Notes: a model not told the origin generated them from the letters alone. A stretch of 64,000 nucleotides of DNA from Bacillota bacterium (GCA_023417475.1 JAEZFP010000002.1:1-64000); one strand, 5' to 3'; positions 52,065 through 60,534 are shown, counted from the first letter of the stretch. Made by a program: numbers and translations.

Positions 52065-52798
52065 ATGTCTTCGCCATCAACGGCAGTCCCAAGGGGCGCT
52101 CGGGCAACACCGACGCAATGCTCCAACCCTTGCTGCACGGCGCGGCCGCGACCGGCGCCGCCACTGAAACCGTGTACTTAAACGAAAAACAGATCCAGCA
52201 TTGTCGCGGTTGTTTTCACTGTTGGACCAAAACGCCCGGTCAATGCGTCCACCGCGACGACATGGCGGAACTCCTCCCGAAACTGGTCGCCGCCGAGCTG
52301 GTGATTTACGCCACGCCGCTTTATTGCTATACCATGACCGGGTTAATGAAGGATTTTTTCGACCGCAGGTTGCCCCTGGCGACCCCCTTCATCGCCGAAG
52401 TCAACGGCCGGTTTTACCATCCGCGCCGTTTCGAACCGGACCGGCCGCAACGGACCGTGCTCCTCTCCAATTGCGGTTTTCCCGGCCAATACAACTTCTC
52501 CGGTCTGATCGAAACCTTTCAGGTGATGACCCAACGTCAACTGAACGGGGTCATCTGCTGCGCCCAAGGGGGAATGCTCCGGGTTCCCGAAGCCGGCGCG
52601 TTGTTGTCTCCCTATTTTGCCGCTTTGGAACGGGCCGGACGGGAGTTGATCGAAACCGGCGCAATCGAACCGGCAACCCAGGTAATTCTCGACCGGCCGC
52701 TGCTCGATCCGCAATCATACCAACAAATGGTCAACGAACACTGGCGTTCCACCGGAGCGCCATCGCCTCCCCCAACCGGAGGTAACCATGATTACTGA
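52061..52798 (+). CDS. flavodoxin-fold NAD(P)H-dependent FMN oxidoreductase
   Basis: A 245-aa protein of the NADPH-dependent FMN reductase/iron-sulfur flavoprotein group. FMN-binding SPKGRSGNTDAML at residues 8-20, a cysteine motif CRGCFHCWTKTPGQC (about 48-62) as in iron-sulfur flavoproteins, and the strand VIYATPLYCYTMTGLMKDF. The C-x2-C-x2-C-x6-C type spacing could bind a cluster. It lies in the PadR operon, so it probably reduces a compound sensed by that regulator. Confidence 0.83.
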   Translation: MNVFAINGSPKGRSGNTDAMLQPLLHGAAATGAATETVYLNEKQIQHCRGCFHCWTKTPGQCVHRDDMAELLPKLVAAELVIYATPLYCYTMTGLMKDFFDRRLPLATPFIAEVNGRFYHPRRFEPDRPQRTVLLSNCGFPGQYNFSGLIETFQVMTQRQLNGVICCAQGGMLRVPEAGALLSPYFAALERAGRELIETGAIEPATQVILDRPLLDPQSYQQMVNEHWRSTGAPSPPPTGGNHDY

Positions 52799-53405
52799 CG
52801 CCAAACCGCAAGCGCCGTCCTGGCGAAAAATCCTTCTCAACCGCAATTTCATTCAGAGCGCGCTGATTCCGCTGGTGCTCTTCTATCTGTTCAAGTGGCA
52901 AAAACGCGAGCTGACGGGGATCATTATCTCCGGTGTCTGGTGTGTCGGCGTGGTGGTTTACAACTTGATCCGCGCTAAAAAAGTCAACGCCTTGGCGATC
53001 TTGAGCGGGACCGTCTCCGCCATCGGACTGACCGGGACCATCATTGTGCGGAGCCCGAACTTTTATCTAATGGCCCCGGTGGTGACTGATTTTCTATTTG
53101 CTTTGGTCTTCATCGGCTCCGTCCGGACGCCCCGCCCGCTGATTCAAATCTTTGCCGAGGACGCGACGCCCTGGGCGTTTCCGGAGGCGTTGCGCCGCCA
53201 AGCCAAGTACCGGCAAGCCTGGGTCGTGGTCACCATCGCCTGGGGGATATTAAATATCACCCAGGGGACGTTGCGCGGCATTCTGCTGGCAACCACCCCG
53301 GTCGCCGCCTATTACACGATCAGTACCGTCTACAACCAAATCTCCGCCCTCTTGATGATGGGTTTTTCCTACTTCTTTCCCAAGTGGTATTGGGAGCGTC
53401 ATTAA
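52788..53405 (+). CDS. VC0807-like integral membrane protein
   Basis: A 205-aa membrane protein with about five to six hydrophobic segments, resembling the VC0807 family, which has no assigned function. It has LIPLVLFYLFKWQKRELTGI near residue 23 and a C-terminal pair of helices ending FFPKWYWERH. It overlaps the reductase gene by 11 bp and closes the PadR operon. Confidence 0.65.
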   Translation: MITDAKPQAPSWRKILLNRNFIQSALIPLVLFYLFKWQKRELTGIIISGVWCVGVVVYNLIRAKKVNALAILSGTVSAIGLTGTIIVRSPNFYLMAPVVTDFLFALVFIGSVRTPRPLIQIFAEDATPWAFPEALRRQAKYRQAWVVVTIAWGILNITQGTLRGILLATTPVAAYYTISTVYNQISALLMMGFSYFFPKWYWERH

Positions 53406-53421
53406 CCCTCGCCAAAAACAC

Positions 53422-53455
53422 CGGGCCGACCGCAACGTCGGTCCGTTTTATTTTT
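53422..53455 (+). terminator. terminator of the PadR operon
   Basis: CGGGCCGAC (53422-53430) pairs with GTCGGTCCG (53437-53445, one G-T pair), followed by TTTTATTTTT. Confidence 0.88.
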
Positions 53456-53527
53456 GCAAAAAAAATGCGCGCTTGATGTAGCGTAAAGTGATACAATGGG
53501 GGTGGATTGCCCGAATGACGACGGGTC

Positions 53528-53570
53528 GGCAGGGACGCGGAACGGACAAGCAGTTCCGGTCGCCCCTGTC
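53528..53570 (+). other. structured leader before the DegT aminotransferase
   Basis: Imperfect long hairpin: GGCAGGGACGCGGAAC opposite GTTCCGGTCGCCCCTGTC. It lies about 55-97 bp before the start codon. I do not recognise a known riboswitch class. Confidence 0.4.
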
Positions 53571-53624
53571 AACCGTTATGATCAAAGGTTTTTTTAAAAC
53601 AGACGGATTAAAGGAAGGATTATC

Positions 53625-54821
53625 ATGAACCGCAAAGCCATTCCGTTTTCCCCGCCGGATATCAGCGAGGCCGAGATTGAGCTGGTGGCGGAGGTGCTCC
53701 GCTCCGGTTGGATCACCTCCGGACCCAAAGTCGCCCAGTTTGAAACGGCGCTCCGGGAATATTGCGGCACCCGGCAGGCGGTCGCTTTGAACAGCGCCAC
53801 CGCCGGGATGGAGTTGATCGTTAAAACCCTGGATCTCAAAGAAGGGGACGCGGCGATCACCACGCCCTATACTTACACCGCCACCGCCAGCGTGATGACC
53901 CACCGCGGCATCCGGCCCACCTTCGTCGATCTCAAAAAGGACAGCTTTTTCCTGGACGAGCAGCGCTTGTTCGACGCGATCACGCCCCGGACCAAGCTAA
54001 TCACCACCGTCGATATCGCCGGAGCGCCCGTCGATTACGACGCGGTGAAAGCGGTAGTCAAAGCCAAAGGCCGCGAGGATATCGTGTTGATGTCCGACTC
54101 GGCCCATTCCTTCGGGGCGACCTACAAGGGGCAACGGGTGGGCGGCCAGTTTGATTTTCACATCTTTTCCTTTCACGCGGTCAAAAACCTGACCACCGCC
54201 GAAGGCGGCGCCATCACTTATAATGACAATCATTACGGGGGGAATGAGGATCTTTACCGCAAACTAAAGGTCACCGCGTTGCACGGCCAGACCAAAGACG
54301 CGTTCTCCAAAATGAAGGCGGGCGCCTGGAAGTACGATATCGTCACCGACGGGTTTAAATGCAACATGACCGACATCATGGCCGCTATCGGGCTGATTCA
54401 GTTGCAACGGTTCGAGGCGATGAGCGCCAAACGCCGGGCGCTTCACGAACTTTACTCCGACGCCCTGGTCACCAAGGACTGGGCGATTTTGCCGTTCCAA
54501 AGCGACGGTCAAGGCACCGAGACCTGTTACCACTTGTACCCCTTGCGAATCCGGGGCTTCTCCGAATTTCAGCGGGACCTGCTCATTCAGGAGTTGGCCG
54601 ACGCCGGCGTCGCCACCAATGTCCATTTCATGCCGTTGCCCATGTTCAGTTTCTACCAAGGCCTGGGCTACTCGATCCATGATTATCCAAACGCTTATCA
54701 GCAATACGCCAACGAAATCACCTTACCGCTGTATTCGACCCTCGACCCCGCCGACGCCGGGTATGTGGTCGAGCAATTGATTCAAGCGGTGGAACGGTTG
54801 CTGCGACAGAAAGTGTCGTAA
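53625..54821 (+). CDS. DegT/DnrJ/EryC1-family PLP aminotransferase
   Basis: A 398-aa sugar aminotransferase of the DegT family (ArnB/PseC/WecE type), which adds an amino group to a nucleotide-linked keto-sugar for surface glycans. It has GPKVAQFETALREYCGTRQA and the cofactor loop NSATAGMELIV near residue 60. The catalytic lysine is in FHAVKNLTTAEGG (about 188) and the downstream motif is NVHFMPLPM. Full length, with AAAGGAAGG at the start. No other sugar-nucleotide genes are adjacent. Confidence 0.92.
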   Translation: MNRKAIPFSPPDISEAEIELVAEVLRSGWITSGPKVAQFETALREYCGTRQAVALNSATAGMELIVKTLDLKEGDAAITTPYTYTATASVMTHRGIRPTFVDLKKDSFFLDEQRLFDAITPRTKLITTVDIAGAPVDYDAVKAVVKAKGREDIVLMSDSAHSFGATYKGQRVGGQFDFHIFSFHAVKNLTTAEGGAITYNDNHYGGNEDLYRKLKVTALHGQTKDAFSKMKAGAWKYDIVTDGFKCNMTDIMAAIGLIQLQRFEAMSAKRRALHELYSDALVTKDWAILPFQSDGQGTETCYHLYPLRIRGFSEFQRDLLIQELADAGVATNVHFMPLPMFSFYQGLGYSIHDYPNAYQQYANEITLPLYSTLDPADAGYVVEQLIQAVERLLRQKVS

Positions 54822-54928
54822 CCGCGGCGCAACGGCGGAACGCCAGCAATCCTTTGACATTTACTGGGGATTGCTTTATAATCCACTTAAACTAGCGGCT
54901 TTTTGGAGCATTGAAAGGAGTGAGCAAG

Positions 54929-55618
54929 ATGGGTAAACGACCTTTACCGGTTTACGCCCTAATTCTGCTGGCGTTGGGTTTGATCCTGACCGTCGGTTCG
55001 GTTGGGACGGCCGCCTCGGTCACGATACTGCCGGGGACGACAACCACGCCGGCGGAGAACTATTTTCCGTTGACTTTGGGCAATCAGTGGCATTTCCGGG
55101 TGCAAGTCGCCGGCCAGACGCTTTGGATGACTTACATCGCCACCGATAAAGCCTTCATCGACGGCGTGGCTACGGTGACATTTGAAACCCGCGTGAACGA
55201 CCTGCCGCAGACCCGGGAGAATTATCAAATAACCGGCGACGGAGTTTTTACGGTACTCCGCCAAATGCAGCTTTACAGTTTCAAATTCAATCCCAAACAA
55301 ATCTTGCTGAAATATCCGGTGGTAAGCGGCGATGCTTGGGAACAGATCGGCTCTTTCGGCGACGCGTCTAAAAACGCCACCTTTCAATATCAACAAAAAT
55401 GCCGTTATGTCGGTTTTGAGGATGTCCAAGTCCCCGCCGGCAACTTCCGCGCCATTAAATTGGCCTTGGACCTCGTTGCCAGCGACGGGTCGCACATCCA
55501 GGGATTCCGTTATTTCAGCCAAGACGTGGGATTGATCAAAGAAGATCTGACGATGACCGTCAATCAGCAGCGCGTTGCGCTCCTTTCCGAACTTGACAGT
55601 TATCAGCTTGCCAAATAA
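54929..55618 (+). CDS. secreted protein of unknown function
   Basis: A 229-aa exported protein: signal peptide KRPLPVYALILLALGLILTV with cleavage about AAS (residue 28), no lipobox. The mature domain begins NYFPLTLGNQWHFRVQVAG and contains many beta strands, including DVQVPAGNFRAIKLAL and FRYFSQDVGLIKED. This FPL..G..W pattern recurs in secreted Firmicute proteins whose function is not known. The ATG at 54929 has AAAGGAGTG eight bases upstream; six more open codons are ignored. It stands alone, with its own terminator. Confidence 0.72.
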   Translation: MGKRPLPVYALILLALGLILTVGSVGTAASVTILPGTTTTPAENYFPLTLGNQWHFRVQVAGQTLWMTYIATDKAFIDGVATVTFETRVNDLPQTRENYQITGDGVFTVLRQMQLYSFKFNPKQILLKYPVVSGDAWEQIGSFGDASKNATFQYQQKCRYVGFEDVQVPAGNFRAIKLALDLVASDGSHIQGFRYFSQDVGLIKEDLTMTVNQQRVALLSELDSYQLAK

Positions 55619-55644
55619 CTTAAAAAAACACCGCCAATCCCAAC

Positions 55645-55679
55645 GGCCGGATCTGCAGCGACAGATCCGGCCTTTTTTT
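55645..55679 (+). terminator. terminator of the secreted-protein gene
   Basis: GGCCGGATCTG (55645-55655) pairs perfectly with CAGATCCGGCC (55662-55672), followed by seven T residues. Confidence 0.93.
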
Positions 55680-55733
55680 GGAGACGACATTCCCCCGTTG
55701 CTCCAAACGCGACGGCGGAAAACGCTTTCCGGA

Positions 55734-55964
55734 ACCGGCATCCTCCATTCAGCCACCAGAATGTTCCGCCCCGGTCCCCGCATGGGCAATTCAACGACCG
55801 GAATCCTGTTCCCAACCGCTTGGCTGGCCAATCCCACCCGCATTATTCCGTTCCCGGCTTCTTCGCTGTTGCATCCTGCCGGTAAAATTCTGCTCCCAAC
55901 GACCAATCTGTCGAATTTTGCTACCGGAATTGACCGCCGGAGAACCGGAATCCGTCGCCCCGGT
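55734..55964. repeat. 21-bp tandem repeat array B
   Basis: Eleven units of exactly 21 bp, diverged from a consensus near ACCGGAATCCTGTTCCCAAC plus C. Periodicity is clear in translation as a heptad P-x-x-x-(I/L)-x-x, but no start or ribosome site supports coding. It lies after a terminator and before the OmpR-type regulator gene. Period and part of the consensus (GAC-G...T.C.....C.C.AC) match array A at the left edge. Confidence 0.8.
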
Positions 55965-56011
55965 CGGAACGGTGCGAAAAATAGGATTTTTATTTGAACT
56001 TTGCGAATTGA

Positions 56012-56049
56012 CCCGCGAAATTAATGCAATTCCAATAAACGTTTGCGAC
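56012..56049 (+). promoter_or_regulatory. upstream motif shared with the flagellin gene, copy 1
   Basis: CCCGCGAAATTAATGCAATT followed by CCAATAAACGTTTGCGA, 68-105 bp before the response regulator start. A closely similar block is at 59088-59124 upstream of flagellin. Confidence 0.5.
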
Positions 56050-56116
56050 AATAACAGTGAACAATGTCTAGGGATGGACAAACTTTACAGGGTTGTAGTA
56101 TTGAAGGGTGTTTTCA

Positions 56117-56803
56117 ATGAAGATACTACTGATCGAGGACGAAGTCAAACTGGTGGAGGCTTTATCGCATCTTTTGAAACGAAACGGTTTCATCGTGGAT
56201 GTCGCCTATGATGGGGAAACCGGGATCGATCTGGCCTGCGCGGGATGTTACGACATCATTATTTTAGACCGGATGCTGCCGGAGCGGGATGGGCTTTCGC
56301 TATTGCGGGAATTCCGGAGTCAAGGCCATGACACGCCGGTCCTTTTCCTGACCGCCAAAGACGCCCCCGAAGCCCGGGCCGAAGGGTTAAACGCCGGAGC
56401 CGACGATTATTTGATCAAACCCTTTTTTACGGTGGAATTATTGGCCCGGTTGCAAGCATTGGGACGGCGCCGCGGCAAGGATTTGACGGCCAACGTTTAC
56501 CAGGTGGACGATTTAATGTTCGACCCCACGCGGGGCTTGGTCACCAAAGGCGCCCAACAGATTCAACTGACGGTAAAAGAAGCGCAATTATTAGAATTGT
56601 TAATCCGCAACCTGGGTCAGGTAGTGACCAAAGAACGGATTCTCCAAAAGGTCTGGGGGTTCAACTCCGAGGCCGAGTTTACCAGCATCAATCTGTATGT
56701 GCATTACTTGCGCAAGAAACTGAGCACCAACAATTTAAAGACGGTCCGGGGCATCGGTTATTGTTTTCAAAGCAATGAACGGCAAGCGCGCACCGCCAAT
56801 TAA
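56117..56803 (+). CDS. OmpR-family response regulator, orphan
   Basis: A 228-aa response regulator: receiver domain (MKILLIEDEVKLVEA; phospho-acceptor Asp in IIILDRMLPERDG at about 51; Lys in YLIKPF) and an OmpR/PhoB winged helix (about 130-225, with ERILQKVWGFNSEAEFTSIN and VRGIGYCF). The start is ATG at 56117. No sensor kinase follows; the next gene is convergent. Its upstream region shares a motif with that of flagellin, so a link to motility is possible. Confidence 0.9.
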   Translation: MKILLIEDEVKLVEALSHLLKRNGFIVDVAYDGETGIDLACAGCYDIIILDRMLPERDGLSLLREFRSQGHDTPVLFLTAKDAPEARAEGLNAGADDYLIKPFFTVELLARLQALGRRRGKDLTANVYQVDDLMFDPTRGLVTKGAQQIQLTVKEAQLLELLIRNLGQVVTKERILQKVWGFNSEAEFTSINLYVHYLRKKLSTNNLKTVRGIGYCFQSNERQARTAN

Positions 56804-56818
56804 GGCGGAGCCTGCCAG

Positions 56819-56847
56819 CGCCATGGGTTGAACCCCAACCCATGGCG
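56819..56847. repeat. palindrome between convergent genes, REP-like
   Basis: CGCCATGGGTT (56819-56829) pairs with AACCCATGGCG (56837-56847). There is no T-run. GGCGGACCGCC follows. It resembles the element at 26840-26859 in its GGGTT/AACCC core and GCGGACC flank. Confidence 0.55.
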
Positions 56848-56861
56848 GACCGCCAAGGCGC

Positions 56862-58793
56862 TTATTCAACATTATCCATCCCCAACCCCGGCGTCTCCCC
56901 TAAGGCGCCCAACTTTGCCCGTACCGTTTCATCGGGGCATTGTTCTCTCGCCCATTCGAGCAACTCCGCCACCTCATGGTCCGGTTCGCCGGCCTCCAGC
57001 CCTCTGGTCAACCAAACAACGGCCGTTTGATAATGCTTCATTTTATAACAACAAAATCCGGTTTTGCGGCAAATCGCCCCAAACAGCTCCGAATTGCCGG
57101 AAAGCCCCCGTAACAAATCCCGGTACCATTCCAACGCCTCCGGATAAAAGCCCAATTTGGCCAGCCGGTCGCCAATGGCCAACCGAGCGCCGACGTCAAA
57201 GTCTTTGCCTACCTCGAGAAACTGTTTGCATTGGTCCGCTTCGCCCAGATAAACCAGATCGTTCAGCAGATCCAAATACGGCGGCAGATCCGCCCCCGCC
57301 AAACGCCGCCCGGGTTCGCCGTCAAAAAAGGCGCTGACGATTCTGGCGAACGCCGGAGGCAGCGCCGGCCCCAGTTGCTCCAACCACTCCAGGTCACCTC
57401 CGAGCAGCAATGCATTGACGGCCAACAGCGCGGCTTGATAATCGCCGTTTTCTTTAAACGCGGCGGCAAACCGCGGAAAGACCGACTCGAAGCGGCGGTG
57501 GCAAAGCGCGACCATCGCGCCGTACTCCGGCTGGTTAAACCGCTCGGCCCAGATTTTTTGATAATAGTCCAGCACGGTCCGGACTTTCAGCCGGGACAGC
57601 CGCTCTACCAAAAAACCGACGTCCGTCCGGTCGTCGATCCGGTATAGCCGGTTCAACAGGTAAACAATCTCCGCCGCGGGCTGGCGCCGGATTACCCCGA
57701 TCAATCCGGCGAAAACCTCCCCGTTATGCTTGGACAAACGGATGGCCTGGCAAAAACAGTCCAGCGCCTGCAACGGTTCATTTTTTAACTCGTAAAGTTT
57801 CGCGAGATTGAGATAGGCCACCGGCACCGAACCGTAAAACTCATTGCACAAACTATGGTCACAATAAGCGTCGTGGGCTGCCAAAGCGCGCTGCAAAACC
57901 GTCAACGCTTGCCGGTACCGTTGGAAGGTCATCAAATAAAACGCTTGATACAGCAAAATCTCCGGATGATGGGAATAGCGTTGTAACGCCGTTTGGCAAA
58001 CCGCCTCAATCTCGGCTTCGCGATAGCTCCCCAATCGCGTCATACAAGCGATCAACACCACATACGGTTTATACGCGTAGGGCGTGGTAAGATGCCCTCC
58101 ATGCGCGAGCGCTCGCCGGGCATATTCGATCGCCTCGGCATACCGGCCCAAAATCCGGTAGCCGTCGCTTAGGTAATGGTAGGTTAATTTCCGGACGACC
58201 CCCGCCGTCAACTCTTCCTCCAGCAATGCGGTGTTCCGTTTCACTTTGTCCAGTACCGCCGTTTGGGTGTACCCGGTATGGACGATGATTATTTCCTGCC
58301 TGGGATCAGCGACAGACCGCAGTTCTTGGCCGGCGTTATAAATCCATTCGTGAACTTTGCCCCGATAACGAACGGCGCGGCGGTTGCGAAAAATTCGAAT
58401 CGTCGGATTCGAGCTGATCAACGGCCCGTCATATCCGTCGGTATTCTCCATCCGGCAGGTCACCGCGTCGATCCGGTCCATTCCGTCGATTCGGTCGACA
58501 AACGAACGGACATTGTGGACTTTGTCGGGTTTGATGTATTCGTCGGCATCCAGAAAAATAATCCAATCGCCGCCGGCTTGCTTCAGCGCGTAATTTTTCG
58601 CCGCCGCAAAATCGTTCCGCCATTGGTAAAAAAACAGCTTCGCTCCAAATCCCCGGGCGATTTCCGGCGTAGCGTCGGTCGAACCGGTGTCGACGACGAT
58701 AAGTTCGTTGGCGATCGCTTGAACGCTTTGCAGACAACGGCCAAGATTGACCGCCTCGTTTTTAGCGATGACGCAAGCGGATATCTTTGACAT
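56862..58793 (-). CDS. GT2 glycosyltransferase with TPR repeats
   Basis: A 643-aa cytoplasmic protein. Residues 1-230 are a GT2 glycosyltransferase of the SunS/TPR-associated type: ACVIAKNEAVNLGRCLQSV, VDTGSTDATPEIA and the donor/metal motif IIFLDADEYI. The rest is built of TPR-like helical repeats (for example LTYHYLSDGYRILGRYAEAI and YLNLAKLYELKNEPLQALD). This class glycosylates peptides or proteins; closeness to flagellin raises the possibility of flagellin glycosylation, which is inference. The start at 58793 has GGAGGTG upstream and is preferred over 12 more codons. Confidence 0.85.
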   Translation of the reverse strand: MSKISACVIAKNEAVNLGRCLQSVQAIANELIVVDTGSTDATPEIARGFGAKLFFYQWRNDFAAAKNYALKQAGGDWIIFLDADEYIKPDKVHNVRSFVDRIDGMDRIDAVTCRMENTDGYDGPLISSNPTIRIFRNRRAVRYRGKVHEWIYNAGQELRSVADPRQEIIIVHTGYTQTAVLDKVKRNTALLEEELTAGVVRKLTYHYLSDGYRILGRYAEAIEYARRALAHGGHLTTPYAYKPYVVLIACMTRLGSYREAEIEAVCQTALQRYSHHPEILLYQAFYLMTFQRYRQALTVLQRALAAHDAYCDHSLCNEFYGSVPVAYLNLAKLYELKNEPLQALDCFCQAIRLSKHNGEVFAGLIGVIRRQPAAEIVYLLNRLYRIDDRTDVGFLVERLSRLKVRTVLDYYQKIWAERFNQPEYGAMVALCHRRFESVFPRFAAAFKENGDYQAALLAVNALLLGGDLEWLEQLGPALPPAFARIVSAFFDGEPGRRLAGADLPPYLDLLNDLVYLGEADQCKQFLEVGKDFDVGARLAIGDRLAKLGFYPEALEWYRDLLRGLSGNSELFGAICRKTGFCCYKMKHYQTAVVWLTRGLEAGEPDHEVAELLEWAREQCPDETVRAKLGALGETPGLGMDNVE

Positions 58794-59087
58794 TCTCACA
58801 CCTCCACTGGGTTGGGCTTCGAAGCCCAACTGCGATCCTTTTGTCCTTTAAAAGGACAACTACAATCCTTCGTTTCCTATCAAACCTTGATAGAGTTCAA
58901 AGCCATAGGGTGACCCTTTTAAAGGGCAAGGAATCGCGCTTTAACCCCATTTTCGTTCCTTCGCTCGCCTCGACAAGTCGGGGAACAACGATTCATTCAT
59001 CGCCTGCGAATGTTGGAAAACGATTAAGAAATTCACGAACCGGACATCGATCAATCGACCGCAACCGTTGCAATTTTTTTAACGCCG
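58794..59087. other. intergenic region with three compact palindromes
   Basis: No gene. It contains GTTGGGCTTCGAAGCCCAAC (58811-58830, perfect), TTGTCCTTTAAAAGGACAA (58841-58859) and CCCTTTTAAAGGG (58914-58926). The last two share a CCTTT/AAAGG core. They are the right size for dimeric regulator sites or short mRNA hairpins upstream of the GT2-TPR gene. Confidence 0.6.
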
Positions 59088-59124
59088 CCCGCGAAATAAA
59101 CATAATTCCAACATTCCGTTACGA
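59088..59124 (+). promoter_or_regulatory. upstream motif of flagellin, copy 2; possible sigma-28 promoter
   Basis: CCCGCGAAATAAACATAATT followed by CCAACATTCCGTTACGA. It contains TAAA (59097-59100), 15 bases and CCGTTAC (59116-59122), a partial match to the sigma-D/sigma-28 pattern TAAA-N15-GCCGATAA. Confidence 0.45.
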
Positions 59125-59208
59125 TGTGATCTATATCCCTAGTGAAAGGAGGCCAGTCTGCCGGAGCGGTCCTGATCCGGCCGGTCGCGGCGTAGTAACG
59201 GCGGATCC

Positions 59209-59284
59209 CCGGCAACTCACGGAAAAGTTGCCGGAATATTATGAGACCCGTATCGTACGGAGCTCACTTTAAAAATCAAGGAGG
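59209..59284 (+). promoter_or_regulatory. possible CsrA-binding leader of flagellin
   Basis: A perfect 9-bp stem, CCGGCAACT (59209-59217) with AGTTGCCGG (59226-59234), presents the loop CACGGAAA, which contains the ACGGA core of CsrA sites. A second GGA lies in the ribosome site AAGGAGG (59279-59285). The layout is like the two-site CsrA target in the Bacillus flagellin leader. Confidence 0.45.
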
Positions 59285-59292
59285 AATTAACA

Positions 59293-60516
59293 ATGGGAAT
59301 GGTCATTAATACCAATATGGCGTCTTTGAATACTTACAACCAGTTGAATCTGAACAATACCGCCATGAACAAATCGCTGCAAAAATTGTCTTCCGGCTAC
59401 CGCATCAACAGCGCGTCCGACGACGCCGCCGGGCTCGCCATCTCCGAAAAGATGAAAGCCCAGATTCGCGGACTTAACCAAGCCAGCAGCAACGCCCAAG
59501 ACGGCATCTCGCTCGCCCAAACCGCCGAAGGCGCGCTCGAAGAGACGACCAGCATCTTACAACGCATGCGTGAACTCGCCGTCCAATCGTCAAGCGATTC
59601 CAATACCGATTCCGACCGCGCCAATATCCAGGACGAATTGGACGCGCTAATCTCACAGATCGATGAAATTGCCAATGATACGGAGTTCAATACCAAAAAA
59701 TTGTTGGACGGTTCCATGAGCAAAGCCACCGCCGCGGCGGCCAATGTGCTCACCAATACCGCGCTCGACACCACGGTAACCGCAGCCTCGACCCTGGTTT
59801 CATTAACCGACTCCGATGGCAACAGTCTCGGGATCGCCTCCGGCGACACCATCACCGTCAGTTACGTGATGGACGGGGCGGTCGTCAGCTCGGTCATTAC
59901 TGTCACCGATACCACGACCCTCGCCGATTTGGACGACTCCGCCTTCACTTTGGCCGCGTCAACCGACGGAATTACGGCGACTGCGGTGACGGCCGGCTCC
60001 GCCACGGCCATTTACGGTCTGACCCTTACGGTGAAAGACGCGGACGGCGATAAAGTGTCCGCCGCCACCAACGCGTTGTCATCCTTCTCCCAGACCACCG
60101 CGGCGGCCGAAACTCGGCAGGACGGTTCCGCCACCATTCTAATCGGCGCCAATACCGGTCAGGACTTGACCATCAGCATCAACGCGATGGACGCTTCCTC
60201 GCTTGGCGTCGACGCGCTCAAAGTCGACACCCAAGAAAGCGCCAACATCGCCATCAAGGTGATCGACACCGCGATTTCAACCGTGACTTCCGAACGTTCC
60301 AAGTTAGGCGCCATACAAAACCGGCTGGAAAGTTCGATCAATACCTTGACGACCTCCAGCGAAAACCTGACCTCGGCCCAATCGCAAATCGCCGATGTCG
60401 ACATGGCTTCGGAGATGGCGAACTATACCAAGCTCAGCGTCCTCAACCAAGCCGCCACCGCCATGCTGGCGCAAGCCAACCAACAACCGCAACAAGTGTT
60501 GAAACTGTTACAATAA
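59293..60516 (+). CDS. hag: flagellin
   Basis: A 407-aa flagellar filament protein. The N-terminal D0/D1 region (MVINTNMASLNTYNQLNLNN, SGYRINSASDDAAGLAISEK, residues 1-140) and the C-terminal D1/D0 region (GAIQNRLESSINTL onward, ending QQPQQVLKLLQ) are fully conserved. Between them is an insert of about 170 residues rich in Thr, Ser, Ala and Asp, forming the variable surface domain. The start follows CAAGGAGGAAT. It is monocistronic and convergent with the fliD operon. Confidence 0.97.
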   Translation: MGMVINTNMASLNTYNQLNLNNTAMNKSLQKLSSGYRINSASDDAAGLAISEKMKAQIRGLNQASSNAQDGISLAQTAEGALEETTSILQRMRELAVQSSSDSNTDSDRANIQDELDALISQIDEIANDTEFNTKKLLDGSMSKATAAAANVLTNTALDTTVTAASTLVSLTDSDGNSLGIASGDTITVSYVMDGAVVSSVITVTDTTTLADLDDSAFTLAASTDGITATAVTAGSATAIYGLTLTVKDADGDKVSAATNALSSFSQTTAAAETRQDGSATILIGANTGQDLTISINAMDASSLGVDALKVDTQESANIAIKVIDTAISTVTSERSKLGAIQNRLESSINTLTTSSENLTSAQSQIADVDMASEMANYTKLSVLNQAATAMLAQANQQPQQVLKLLQ

Positions 60517-60534
60517 AGCCAAAGCAGACGCAAG

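Noticed and set aside
54959..55906. 315-codon open frame on the minus strand
   Set aside because: It is a shadow antisense to the secreted-protein gene and array B. The composition is Arg/Gly-rich and no ribosome site is seen.
55678..56211. 177-codon + strand frame over array B
   Set aside because: The codon pattern is that of the repeat, and it runs into the response-regulator gene in another frame.
59160..59280. c-di-GMP riboswitch in the flagellin leader
   Set aside because: The conserved GEMM blocks (GGGCAAACC and GGACGCAAAG) are absent.
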